Of a stretch of DNA of 64,000 nucleotides, positions 11,358 to 22,493 are shown in pieces. A program made the translations under genes and the position numbers. The stretch covers positions 9,807,077-9,871,076 of the forward strand of contig JAJEKV010000039.1 of NCBI GenBank assembly GCA_021234155.1, written 5' to 3'. The DNA comes from Isoetes taiwanensis (Eukaryota; Streptophyta; Lycopodiopsida; Isoetales; Isoetaceae). The notes beneath the pieces are model-generated. The model was given only the letters and a program-made list of their open reading frames with translations, was not told where the DNA came from and made no database searches. Each line of letters begins with the position of its first letter. Within the stretch, counting starts at the first letter, position 1.

Positions 11358-11722
11358 TGGCCGTCGATGGGGGTAGAGTTACGCACGGCGGAGGTGGAGT
11401 TACTCACGACGGACAGATGCTATTTCTTTATTATAGTGTCCGTCCATCCATCAACTTTCGCCCGTCGTGAGTAACTCCACCTCCGCCGTGCCTATTGGCC
11501 GTCGATGGGGCGTGGAGTTACGCACGGCGGAGGGATGCTATTTCTTTATTATAGTGTCTGTCCGTCCTTCAGCGTCCATCCGTCGTGAGTAACTCCACCT
11601 CCGCCGTGCGTAACTCCACGCCCCATACTCACGATGGACAGATGCTGACGGACGGACAGACACTATAATAAAGAAATAGCATCCCTCCGCCGTGCGTAAC
11701 TCCACGCCCCATCGACGGCCAA
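11358..11722. repeat. Nested foldback cluster
   Basis: The segment from about 11495 to 11567 (TTGGCCGTCGATGGGGCGTG ... GTGTCTGTCCGTCC) is mirrored without mismatch at about 11650-11722. A related unit at 11358-11500 contains its own inner palindrome: GCACGGCGGAGGTGGAGTTA and its complement, separated by a copy of the CTATTTCTTTATTATAGTGTC core. The whole looks like one foldback element inserted into or duplicated next to another. There is no coding capacity. Confidence 0.8.
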
Positions 11723-11812
11723 GGGGTGTCTCATATTTTTCTTATTATTTTCCATAAGTATTTCCAATATTAACTTGCCACTTGTTTTGTATTCATTTAG
11801 ATAAAGAAAATA

Positions 11813-12702
11813 GGGAAAATTCCATATATACCCTTGAAGTTTATGAGATTTCCAAATTTGCCCTAAGAATACCTTCCTTCCTTCTTTCCTTCCTTCCTCA
11901 AGTTCTGTTAATTCCAAAAATACCCCTCCTAACTATCTACACGAACTAGTTAAGAGAGCTAAAATTTACAAAATTCCAAAAATACCCTCGTGTTCTTAGT
12001 CAGTATTCCAAATTTATCCTTCACACTTTTTGAAATTTCAAACACACAATTGAATCATCAAAACGAAGACAATGAGCGAATTGTTTTATAATGCAGAATC
12101 AAATAATATTTTGTCGAACCAAATTTTCAGAAATGCACAATGAAACAATACTTTTCCATACCAAATTTTCAGAGATTAGACTTGCAGAATACAAACTTCG
12201 GTGTAGAGAATCCTACATCATTAACTTATCAGCTCTCGACAACTCTTTCGGTTATGCCCTGCTTTACTGCAACGACTACAATGAAGAGGACGTTTTTCCT
12301 TGCCATTATCTTCTCTCCGAATTCTTCTCTTCCTTGGGCGTCCCGGAGGTCTACGTGTCTTTGGTGGGAGCAATTTCTCATCCCCTTCTTCTTCTTGCCA
12401 CTGTTCTCTTGGAAGAAGACGGTGAATAATGTGAGAATAGGTATCACAGTATGCTCTCAATGTATATGCGTGAATTGCATATGATTGGATACGACCTTTC
12501 TTGAATAAAATAGCGGCAATTACATGTGAGCATGGTAATCCACTTACTTGCCACACATTGCAAGAGCAAACTCCTGTTTCCTTAACTATTTTTAACGGCT
12601 ATAGGTTAATATGGTTAGTGAAGGGTATATTTGAAATTAAGGAAATTTGAAGCGCAAAATTGGAAATCTCATTAACTTCAGGGGTATATATGGAATTTTC
12701 TC
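11813..12702. mobile_element. Short MULE with 9-bp target duplication
   Basis: The ends read GGGAAAATTCCATATATACC and, reversed, GAGAAAATTCCATATATACC, and similarity continues into both interiors for over 100 bp with indels and a TTCC run at 11872-11899. AAGAAAATA flanks the element perfectly on both sides (11804-11812 and 12703-12711). Long terminal inverted repeats plus a 9-bp duplication are the hallmarks of Mutator-like elements. The 890-bp body carries only the C-terminal part of a MuDR transposase on the minus strand, so it depends on transposase supplied elsewhere. Confidence 0.9.
12221..12598 (-). pseudogene. MuDR transposase C-terminal fragment
   Basis: The minus-strand frame reads VKETGVCSCNVWQVSGLPCS then HVIAAI, a complete SWIM zinc finger (CxCx11CxH), followed by a linker with PPGRPRKRR and a CCHC zinc knuckle CSRCSKAGHNRKSC, ending ELIS. 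This order is the C-terminus of plant MuDR-type transposases. The DDE catalytic core and N-terminus are missing. It lies wholly inside the terminal inverted repeats of the 890-bp MULE, so it is a deletion-derivative remnant. The intact zinc motifs suggest the deletion is fairly recent, or that the fragment still encodes a DNA-binding peptide. Confidence 0.85.
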
Positions 12703-12779
12703 AAGAAAATACATAGGTCTTGTAGGACATGGCTAATTCAACACAAACATAATAGATAATATAAAAGACTGAAGCTTCA

Positions 12780-13322
12780 GTCAATGCCCAGTTCAACCTG
12801 AATAAGATCCCCCAGATCGAACTCATCAATATAACTTCGGCTGTACAGATCCAACCAGTCATCCAAGTCTTTGACAGAGTGAGTAGTGTTGACGATGAGC
12901 TTGGTTATCAAAGCTTCACGCTGACTTTTTTGCTTCTTATAAAGCTTCTTAAATAGCGGTCAGAACGTGTTGTGCATCAAAACGTCCTTCATTTTCAGCA
13001 GCTTCTTCAGTGCCTCTGCCCTGTAAATATGGTGTTTCAATGATATGAGGCAGGCCTCCAGCTCCATCCTACTGAGCTGATCTACGTCCGGGTTTAGCCG
13101 TGCCAACCCTTCCCCATTGAGGAGCTTCATGACTTGGGCACTGATTTCTTCCGTTCCATTCTGGTTCATCTCGTTTTGCACCTCCACCTGCAACTGATTC
13201 GCATGGGCTAAGATTGGCTCACTAATATGAGACTCCATTTCGGTCATTGTGAATCCATATCTGCGCCTCGCTTCGACCATTCTGGTGACCCGAAATGAAT
13301 CTAGGAGACTAAAGATTGGCAA
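12780..13322 (-). pseudogene. Unidentified gene or exon with internal TGA
   Basis: One minus-strand frame runs from about 13322 to 12960 and, after a single TGA, continues in the same frame to a TGA at about 12780. The first part is helical and rich in Glu, Leu and Met (LNPDVDQLSRMELEACLISL); the second is basic, then acidic (LYKKQKSQREALI, DDWLDLYSRSYIDEFDLGDL). There is no ATG at its upstream edge, so it is either an internal exon or a relic. The leucine-heptad helix faintly recalls a MADS K domain, but I do not claim it. The stop may mark a pseudogene or an unrecognised intron boundary. Confidence 0.4.
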
Positions 13323-13334
13323 CACCCGGCTGGA

Positions 13335-15140
13335 CTAGCAACACCTCCCTAGAATGAAGGCGCGTTTCCAAAACATCGTCTTGGATAACTCTTCCATGTG
13401 TTAATGGACACAAGGCCTCCCATCTCACCTACCTGCACGATTCCCGAAATTTTGCTTCCTTATAATAAGAAAAATGCAGAATTCTAAAAATTCGCCATCT
13501 TTTCCATGGCCTGCCATCTCACCTACCTGCATGGACCCCGAGGTAAGATGCCTTTCCCATTTCTCTATCACCACTTTTTCCTTTTTTTTAAACCTCCGCA
13601 CAGAATCATGCCATTATTTTCATCCAAAAAAACCTTATATGCTTACCACTAGCCATCATTTGAGATATTTATGGACTTGCCGAAAGTCCATATTTAATGA
13701 AATTGTGCTTGTTTAGGTTTAAAAATCTGTATGAGTCACTATAATTCATTTATAAAACATCTCAACCTTATTATAATCCTCATTTGCTCCCGTGAAATTG
13801 AAGACTTCTCGTAGATTCCAACAAATTGTATTATTCCTTGTCTGCATACTTATTTTGCTCAAAGGAGTGTTCATTCGTAGATCATAAAATGCAGATGTTG
13901 CGGCCAGTGGCAGTAGTTGCTAAAACGTCTGGCTCTGCTAGATCGACTCTCACAGAAATACCTACACAGAACCCCAAGAAAAGCTATTGATGGGTTCAGG
14001 AATAATCGATAGGTCAGATCGAGTTTCATCTAATCGTATCGTTTCGTCAACAAGTTTTATGCGCTTTGGCTCAATAGATATTCCAGTTGAGAAAGAATCT
14101 TCAGTTGCAATTCAAGATTGGAATGCACAAGTGGTTGCTTGAATTCACATGATCCTTCTTCTTCTTTTCTGATCAATAAGCGGCCACTTGCCATTAGAGA
14201 TTTAACGACTGCTTCAACATCGATATCTTTTGGTGATCCAATTATTGCAACATGAGAATCCTAAATGGGTTAAAATCAGTTTTATTCTTATTCAGCCTTT
14301 CTGCAGAAAGAGCTCTAAGTTGCAAATCACATTTTGCTTTTTGCAGAAATAGTTCTAAGTTGAATCTGAAGGCCTGTTGTACCTTCTTACTTGATCTGCA
14401 TGATAGGTTTTTGCATTGTTCCGTGTCACTTTAGAACTCTCTACTTCAAGCTCTTTCTTTGCCAATGCATCCTTTAATATTTGTTGAAATTACAGATATT
14501 TGTAATTTAAACAAATATTATAAGCATGTGATAAGATTGGAGCTCCCATATGTAGATCATGTGGTAACAAAAATGCTAGAGTGCCATTTATGATCAACAA
14601 TTCCGAATGCATTTTTCCTGCAAATAATACTGCCCGTAATAAAATAACTACCTATTAGTTGGCCTTTTTGCTTCATCCTCTTGTATTGTCTCCTTCATTT
14701 TCCACTTACGTTTGTATTCAGTGCATGCAATTTTGAAACTGCTAAAATGGGAATGCATCTGGTCACCTATGCCTCATGTTCACCTATGTTGAACATTATA
14801 TCTCTTATATCTGTAACAAAAAGCTCAACATTTTTAATGAGGCTAAACTCAAATTTGCACTGAGTTGGTAGTTAAATAAATACCTGCTTCTTGCGGAGCA
14901 TTGGAATGGTAGCATTTTATGTGACTTGCAAAGTTGTGCTGATTGCAACCTAATCTGTTTCATGTCAGCTAAAGATCACCAATATTTAGAAGTGGCTTAC
15001 CAAAAACTGTAACTGTAAAGAAGCAATGGTTAATATAAAACTCAAGTCATAAAAGAACAGTGAGGCAAGTAGCTCAAAGAATAATCTTACCAAGAGAAAG
15101 AGTTATCATATTTGTAGAATTTAAGCCTTTATTATGTATA
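13335..15140. other. No gene recognised; one exon-like patch
   Basis: Mostly AT-rich. Between 13884 and 14143 two short plus-strand frames (a 34-codon one starting MQMLRPVAVVAKTSGSARST and a 50-codon one containing SFMRFGSIDIPVEKES) have coding-like composition and could be exon relics separated by a small frameshift. I do not recognise the protein. Confidence 0.3.
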
Positions 15141-15185
15141 GAAGGAAGGAAGGAAGAAGGAAGTATATTTTAACGTCCACGGAGG
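15141..15185 (-). mobile_element. LINE family A, minimal 3' end with (TTCC)n tail
   Basis: Only about 22 bases of the family A 3' end survive, read on the minus strand as CCTCCGTGGACGTTAAAATA, followed by a TTCC/TTC tail (15141-15163). It is the third family A 3' end in the window and shows that this terminal motif is the constant part. Confidence 0.6.
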
Positions 15186-15199
15186 CTTCATAAAATAAG

Positions 15200-15560
15200 T
15201 GATGCTTCATAAAATAAGTCGCCAGATTTCCATTCTGATCTTGCACTGCCTCTTCCAAAGCAATAACCTTTGGAACCTCTGCCTCTAGACACAGGGCCTC
15301 TATCATAACCTCCCTTACAACCCTCCAAAGACTCGAGTCTTTGTATGCGCCACATCTAAAAAAATTTGCTTGTTATAAGCATGGCAGCTACCGGCAGAAA
15401 AATACCAATCACCGGGTCTTACGTCCCTACTGCCAAGGCTAAAACCTCTGCTATAGCTACGTTCGGAGCCATAGGCAGCTGACGATCCATAGCCATATCC
15501 ACACACAATAACAAAAAAAAAAAGCAAAGCCTCAAGCATATGGTGGGCACGGGCCGACGA
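15200..15560 (-). pseudogene. RanBP2-type zinc-finger gene relic
   Basis: A minus-strand frame reads a Gly/Tyr/Ser-rich segment, then DVRPGDWYFSAGSCHAYN, after which a T-run frameshift moves the continuation FRCGAYKDSSL to another frame. This matches the plant RanBP2 zinc finger (RPGDWxC...C...N......CxxCGAYK), normally an RNA-binding module. Two of the four zinc-binding Cys are replaced (first Cys by Phe, third by Phe). The glycine-rich segment before the finger is typical of these plant proteins. The frameshift and lost ligands mark it as non-functional. A minimal LINE tail lies next to its 3' side. Confidence 0.55.
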
Positions 15561-15889
15561 AGACAAAGAGTGTCGTGGTGTAGGCATACCCTTTTTCAGT
15601 TGAATCCCCACCGTCCACTTATATCAATCAAATCTTAACCGTTGGATTTAGGGCTGGATTGAAAACAGACACACCGGATAACATTATTATATAGGAGAAT
15701 GTTCAAGCAAAATGGTCACACATGAAACTTGAAGAATAAGGAGATGCTATTGCATGAAATGACCGCTATAAAAGATAAGTTTGTGAACATGATGGAATCA
15801 AAGATGTTAGATGGATGGATGGATGACTGTTACTATAAATCACATCGAAAATGATGCCCACATCCTCCTTAAAATACCCACTTTGGGAA

Positions 15890-16640
15890 ATGGGGGATTG
15901 ACGAGCAAATGATAATTTTTTGAGGAGAAGGATATTCTAGGTCTATATTAGGAGTATTGAGGGAGTAACAGGGGTATTGCAATTTAGAACATGGGGATTT
16001 TTTGTAAAAATTGAAGAATAGAGGATGAAGAGAAATGGGGTAGTCAAGGGTACTAGGGGTAATTAGGGAGTAATAAGGGGATTGCAATTTAGAACATAAG
16101 GATTTCTACTAAATAAATAAAGAATAGGGGATGATGAGAAATGGGGTAGTCAAAGTTAGTAGGGGTAATGAGGGAGTAATGGGAGATTGTAATTTAGAAG
16201 ATGGAGATTAAAAAGGAAGAATGGGGGATGAGGAGAAATGGGGTAGTCGTTACTAGGGGTAATAAGGGAGTAATAGAGGGATTGTAATTTAGAACATGGG
16301 GATTCCTACTAGAAAAATGAAGAATAGAGGATGACAAGAAATGGGGTAGTTAGGGTTAGTAGGGGTAATGAGGCAGTAAGGGGAGATTGTAATTTAGAAC
16401 ATGGGGATTTCTACGAAAAAAAATGAAAAATAGGGGATGACAAGAAATGAGGTAGTTAGGGTTAGTGGGTAATGAGTGCGTACTGGGGGATTGTAATTTA
16501 GAATGAGAGATTGCAATTTAGAGTGAGGGATGAGTAGAAATGGGGTAGTAGGTTTAATAAGAGTAATGAAGATGTAATGGGAGGATTGCACTTTAGAATT
16601 GGCGGATGAGGAGAAATGAGGTAATTAGAGTTAGAAAAGA
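15890..16640. repeat. Left subterminal tandem repeat, about 100-bp unit
   Basis: The block ATGGGGTAGT recurs at about 16035, 16141, 16239, 16341, 16447, 16540 and 16617, a spacing of 77-106 bp. Each unit also carries GGGGTAATGAGGGAGTAA, ATTGCAATTTAGAACATGGG and GGGGATGA-GAAAT. The G-rich strand is constant. Subterminal repeats of CACTA elements are known transposase-binding sites, and position suggests the same here. Confidence 0.8.
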
Positions 16641-19600
16641 GGATTTGAGTTCGAAAGAGAGGAGTACCTCCAATAGCGTGCTGGGGGCATAGTTGCTATG
16701 TCGTGGACCATAAGCCTGTAGTCTGGGTTTTGGGGACAAACCGGGGCTAGCAAAGTTGGCTCTAGGGGCTTGACTTTTAATGTTTATAAAATAAACATTA
16801 GCTATGGCTTTGAAACATTAATATTATTAATGTAAGCCATGTGATGCCTTGTGATTGGTTTAGGTTGAACAAATCGAAAAGGCCAAGAAAAGCTCGAAGC
16901 TTTTCAAGAATCCTTGCATTTTCGTATTCCTTTTAAATGCATCTCCCTAACAGATAGGAAAAATAATTCCAAAACATTTCTTTGCTCAGGGCGGCGATGG
17001 TAGGCATCCATGTTTGTCTGTACCTCTCATTCAGCTTTTTCGTGCATTTGCCCGAACAAACAATGGCATTGGTGGATTTTAGAAACGCATCTACAGATAG
17101 GTAAGCCGATCTTTGGAGGCAATTTTTGGAAGCAGTGGCAAACGACTGTGGCAATCAGGTCGACTGCTTACAACTCAAGTAAGAAGCAGTCTTGGCTTCA
17201 GGTTGGCCTTACATGCTGCATAGCCTCTCTGGTTTTCATTTCTTGGTGTTTTAAATGCATGTATTGTTCTGTATCTGCCTGATTTAAGCTTTAAAAACAT
17301 TTTCTTTGGTATTATTTGATTGTAGTATGCTCCAACACAGAGGCTATCCAATTGCTGGTTTTTTTCTAAATGGGAGCGGGTACTTAGACCAGTGGTAGAC
17401 CGATGTACTGTGTACTACATCCGTTACTATTAATTCATGATGTGAATTCATTATGTGCATGTGCATAGGATTTAAGAGTGGGATTGCATTGTTACGAGAC
17501 AAAATCTATGGGAAAGTCCAATGATGTGAAGAAAAAGACAAAGGCATGGTTTACTTATAGATCAAGGTTCCCTTTGTCCATAGAGCGTGTTATTGTGTCT
17601 GATGTTCATTATTTGAAGTGCCTATTAGTGGTCAAGCCCAAGTACCTAAATCACTTGCATTTCCTATGCATTTTCTGAAATCATTGTGCTAGAACATTAT
17701 GTCTTACTTATTTACAAGATTATTTATTTACATGTTTATTCATTTATTTACAGCCAGAGGATATTGGCGCCCGGTTAGCATGCAACATCTTGGCATGGTG
17801 AGCTTTGCTTTATTTTGCACGAGTTCATAGATATGAATGGACTGTATTTTCTAGTTTACAGTGTGAGATCTACTCTTGCACTTTGCATTTTGGATTAAAG
17901 GTTTTAGGGCAACTATGAAGTTTGACACAATAATTTGAAGCATTTATGTGCATGTTTGCACCACCACTCAGGTAATTGAGAATGTAACTCAGTTTACATA
18001 TTGTGCCTTGTGTACTTCCCTTTTATTTTTTCATTCTGCCAACTCCCCTCTAGAAAGTAAGTGTTGGATGTATGCCTGACAGATGGTGCAAGTTCTATAA
18101 GATGCATGCTACATTTAAGATGATGTGTTGAGAGAGAGTATGGGGAAATAAGAATATACTAAACTATAGTGGCGTGTGATCTTCAACCATCTCATATGGC
18201 TGTTTACTTTGCAGATTTGCATCTCCATCTTCATACCCCCATTTTCAGAAATTTGCATGGAAAAAGTCAAATCCAAGTCATTATAATTTTGTCCAAATGA
18301 TTCATTTTTTGTTAAAAATTTGTACCTGAAACAACATCTTTAAGATGACCCGATTTTTGCCAGCTAATTTGGTCTTTTAAGTTATCCTGGTCTTGATTTC
18401 ATGCTTTTCTTGAGAAGGTCAACAATTTTATGGAGATAAAAAATCAGTGCTCAAGAAAAAGCTTGAAGAATATGCAAAAGAGCAGTTAGTCTCCAACATT
18501 GGAATTTTGTGCACATTGTAGATTAGAGTTGTTATCTCTTAACTTTTGTAGACCATTGGTAAAGGGACAATTTTGTCAAGCTATGGAAGACAAAGGAAGG
18601 AAGACACAGCTAGGAGTTACAGAAAAATGGGCACTTAGTATTAGTGCAAATGCTGCAGCTGAATTCTATAAGTGGAGACATGTGAAACGGGCTAGGGTTT
18701 TCCAATATTGGCTCCATTGTTGCATATACAGGATGTTGTTAGCACCATTTTCTTGCTTCAGTGAAGCTTTGGGGTAGCTTGTTAAGGTTGTTTTAGGTCG
18801 TTGGAGGTGAAATCGTCATAAGGCACCATAGCTATCTTCTTCTTACATCAGATATGGAGACCTAAGCCAATTTTGAGGATTTGATTTAACTGCATTTGCA
18901 ACAATCTATTCTATTCAGACCTTAGATCGAAGTACCCATCTTATTTGTGCTTGTGTATTTGTAAATGTTGTTGTAATGTTTGGGCTTTATAACAAGGAAC
19001 TTCTGAAGCAGCCATGGCCAGAACTGGGAGAGCCAGAGCTGGGACGGCAATAAATAGTTCATTCAATGAACATAGGAATTTTAGCACAGCTTTGCGAAGG
19101 ATCGTTGCAACCTTGAAGGATCCTGAACTTGACTGTCTGATCATGGTTACAGACCTGAACTATTGTAGCCATTAGACTTGAACAATTGTAGTCCCAAGGT
19201 TTGTGTGTAGCACAACCTGTATGTGTTGTATCCTAACCACGGTCATATGTTGTATCTTAAGCTCACAATTTGTTGAATCTTGCCCTTCCTTTTTTTTAAT
19301 GTGTAATCTTTGAACAGGAAAGTGTCATAATGCAGGCTTTGTGCTTGGCTGGAGCATGCGCACATTGGTACTCAGTTTCCAGCCTCGCTCCCCTTTTTTA
19401 AGCCATCTAGCTCTAAATTTAGAAGTCTGGCTACTTTGTAGTATAAGAGGGGCTAACATTTTAACCATGTTTTCATACGTGCACCCCACAAAGGAGCCAA
19501 AACCCCTTAGATGTTCCAGTACAAAGCTCTGCTGAAGAGAAAGGATCACAAAAATAAAATATTCAGAATAGAAACTCCTTTCCAATAACACAGATTCGCA

Positions 19601-20580
19601 TTGATTTTGTGTTGATGGATGTGTTTGCATGCCATTTCTATTTCAATAATTTGTAACTACGTGATTATCATGGTTACATACTTGAACAATTGTAGTCACT
19701 AGATTTGTATAAATTGATTACCTTTCATCTACACATATATAATCGAGTCTCCCATTTTTCTTTTTCTTTTTTGTTCTGCACTTCTATTTTTTCTCCGCCG
19801 CAATCCTTTTCACTGTATAGATGACACGTATTATCAGAAGCATTCAATCCGTTAGAAGCTGGTAAGGCGGCGCTTTGGCCCCTTCTGTTGCGATTTTTGC
19901 AGAAGCAGATTAGGTGCCATTGCCATAGCCACTTTTGGCGCAGAAGCAGCAGAGAGGAACTCCATGGCGAGATTAAGAAAGTCTGAAGAGCTAATCCGAG
20001 CTGCTCCTCTGTCTGCTTTCCTTCCTTCGATTTTTAATTTTTTGAAGGCATTGTTTTCATGTGGGTTGCTTCAGACTGCCGCAGAATGCTCCATATGTGC
20101 CTGCATGTGCAAAGATCGTCCTGTTTCTCGCTTATCTCTTGTTTGAACATGTTTGGGCACAAAAATCCCCTGTTTTTGCACTGAAATCCTTTGTTTCTGC
20201 TGCGATATGCTCTGTTTTTCCCCCAAAATACTCTGTTTTTTTCCTTTGATACGATTTGGGAGTACAGAAATCTTTTGACGGTGGCACCACTTCAACATGG
20301 TAATCTGATGGATGCACGTATAAATTTGTAGTTGTTCCTGGATTTAGGATCAATCTAGATGTAACATTTCCCATGGATCTCTCTGTGCATAACTAGGCTT
20401 AGATCGCCCATGTTTTTCAATTCACTAAAACTGTAAGCAGCTTCATATAAGGTATGTTGCCTATTTCAGAAATTGTTTTCGAATCCCTTACGTTTCTTTG
20501 ATTTCATGCAATAGCGTCAGATTATTACGGAATCACTGTCTATAAAAGAGAACCACTGTCTATAAAAGAGTTCTGTATTC
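16641..20580. other. Outer element interior, left of nested insertion
   Basis: No transposase recognised. Possible captured exons: 17484-17640 (a frame with KAWFTYRSRFPLSIERVIVS that ends before a spliceable site) and a mini-exon at about 17755-17797 (EDIGARLACNILAW between a TTTACAG acceptor and GTGAGC donor). At 19964 an ATGGCGAGATTAAG start follows a leader-like GC-richer stretch. Short palindromes occur at 16778-16800 and 16825-16843. None of these fragments is identified. Confidence 0.35.
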
Positions 20581-20689
20581 TTCCACAACGAAAAAGATGC
20601 TCCAATACCCCAAAAAATACCCCCCAAAAGTGCCTATAGAATCCCCCTTTTCTATAAAACAAGAGGGGATAAAATAGATTTTTAGAATC

Positions 20690-21060
20690 GGGGTATTTGG
20701 CCACAATCCTCCTTTTCCTCATCTGTAAGATAATACCCTATTATGCTAGTGTCACAATCCCCCATTCAAAAATTATAAATTCATACCCTGTTATCATTTG
20801 TAATATAATACCCTGTTTCAGATAATACCCTATTTCAGATCATACCCCGTTTATCATTTGTAAGATAATACCCTGTTTCAGATAAAACCCTGTTTCAAAT
20901 AACATACCCTGATAATACCCTGTTTCAGATAATAGCAGTTTCAAATAATATACCATGTTGTCATTTGTAAGATAATACCCTGTTTCAAATAATACCCTGT
21001 TATCATTCGTAATAATACCCTGGTATCATTTGTATGATAATACTCATTATTTTAGAAACA
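20690..21060. repeat. Left subterminal repeats of inner element
   Basis: Many degenerate copies of GATAATACCCTGTTTCA and TATCATTTGTAAGATAATAC alternate with spacings of roughly 12-40 bp. Only this strand carries the ACCC bias. The right side of the element carries a different array of similar base bias. Confidence 0.75.
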
Positions 21061-21544
21061 AGTTGATGAGTAACAAATTGATCAGAGTTGATCAAGAAGA
21101 TTTCCCATTATTTCGTAAAACAACAGTTACAAATAGATATATCAAGAAAAAGATCCGATATACAACTCAATCAAGTATTAAATAACAATATGAACAAGTA
21201 CAAACGAGTATATTTCAGCCAGACTTATTATAATATTTTGAGATGTCAGCACTGCAAGACAAGTAATGATACAATCGGATTAAGATCGAAAAAGCTCAAG
21301 CTTGGGTACATGAACCTTAGCAAACAAATCACACCCGCAATCACAACACAAAGAGGAAATACAAATGGGAATTTTAATGGATGTTATCTAGTTAAAATAG
21401 AACTCATTAAAAATTCACCTACCTGGATAGCCTATCCGGGATAGTGAAGTAAGACTATTGTTCATATGCTGAAATGAAGGCCTACCATTGATTGCATTTG
21501 CTTCTCTCCTAATAAGCTGCCATTTATAAATGCAAGATGCAGCA

Positions 21545-21730
21545 TTATTCGCTCCTCAAATCTAAATCATCTCCCTTGGAATTTGTACCCCTCCCTTGAA
21601 GACGCAAATAATCCAGAAGATCGGCTCTCACACATGGATCTTTCTTGCTCCACTGCAGCAAGCAACTCCTGGCTACAACATTTAAGACATTTGAAACATT
21701 TGACAGCATAAATGGAGTGTCACTAGGAAC
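21545..21730 (-). pseudogene. Captured exon, gene unidentified
   Basis: A 61-codon minus-strand frame starts directly after a CTGTAG acceptor-like site and ends at TAA. It includes MLSNVSNVLNVVARSCLLQW then SKKDPCVRADLLDYLRLQGR, with coding-like composition. It follows the coatomer gamma fragment on the same strand, so it may be its chimeric terminal exon, but the sequence does not match what I know of gamma-COP beyond the LQNY junction. Function unknown. Confidence 0.45.
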
Positions 21731-21913
21731 CTACAGATAACCAACACCAAATTAAGCCCTGAACTATGAGACTAGTAGAAGCAGACCAGAATGGCTAATT
21801 AGAATGGAATTCCACTCCATCGGTACCTAGACATAAGCATAAGTGCACAAAGACATATAATGCTTTGCGATAAATTTTCATTGCCTATATGAAAAAGACT
21901 CGTGAATACTTAC

Positions 21914-22350
21914 ATAATTTTGCAAGCTAGACTCCAAATTCACCAAGGGAACACCCAGGCTATCAAACAAATACATCCTATATTTATCCCGGACCTCCTC
22001 ATCTTCTTCACCAAGAGCATTTAAATATAATGTTGCACGATCACAGACCGCCATACGCGACGCCTTTGTTCATCTGTGGTCACCTAAAAAGTTGTTAAAA
22101 AAAAAGCTTGATGCATGTACCTCGTCGTCATTGTCATATAAGCATCGCCTCAAGAAGACCAAAATTTGTAGTCGCCAAAGCATTGGGGAGTACAATGGTA
22201 AAACGATCTCCGGACAAACCAACATAAACAAAAGTGACAACGATTTACATATCCTCAATGACACCACATAAAATCCAAGTTTTGCAAGGCCACTAACAAA
22301 CACCGGCTTGAACTGTTGCATTTTCTAGTATAACACGATTACACACATAG
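21914..22350 (-). pseudogene. Captured coatomer gamma-subunit fragment
   Basis: Three exon pieces in the expected order on the minus strand match the gamma subunit of the COPI vesicle coat. First NRVILENATVQAG (about 22347-22305), then, after a one-base frame change, SGLAKLGFYVVSL; second a short exon ending RRCLYDNDDE at 22121 before a GTACAT donor; third VCDRATLYLNALGEEDEEVR through VPLVNLESSLQNY ending at 21914 before GTAAGT. Plant gamma-COP has NRVILENATVRA, LRRCLYDNDDEVRDRATLYLN and VPLVNLETSLKNY in this order. The acceptor before the third exon is lost and the first exon is frameshifted. Introns are kept, so capture was at the DNA level. Confidence 0.85.
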
Positions 22351-22493
22351 CATATAAACTTATTGGGATCGATATGCCAAGTCCAAGGTGCGGGATGAAC
22401 CACCATATCCATCCCGCCTATGTAGAACTTAGAGCCCGCATAACAGGGATAATGATTCCAATGAATTTACCATACTTACTCTTGTATCAGCGG

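Noticed and set aside
12091-12484. Plus-strand frames of 112 and 114 codons
   Set aside because: They overlap the MuDR transposase fragment on the other strand, which has clear zinc-finger motifs.
12960-13325. MADS-box transcription factor
   Set aside because: Only a vague K-domain-like helix; no MADS domain nearby on either strand.
16933-17282. Overlapping frames as a possible gene
   Set aside because: Frames on both strands, no motif, no consistent splice structure; left within the transposon interior.
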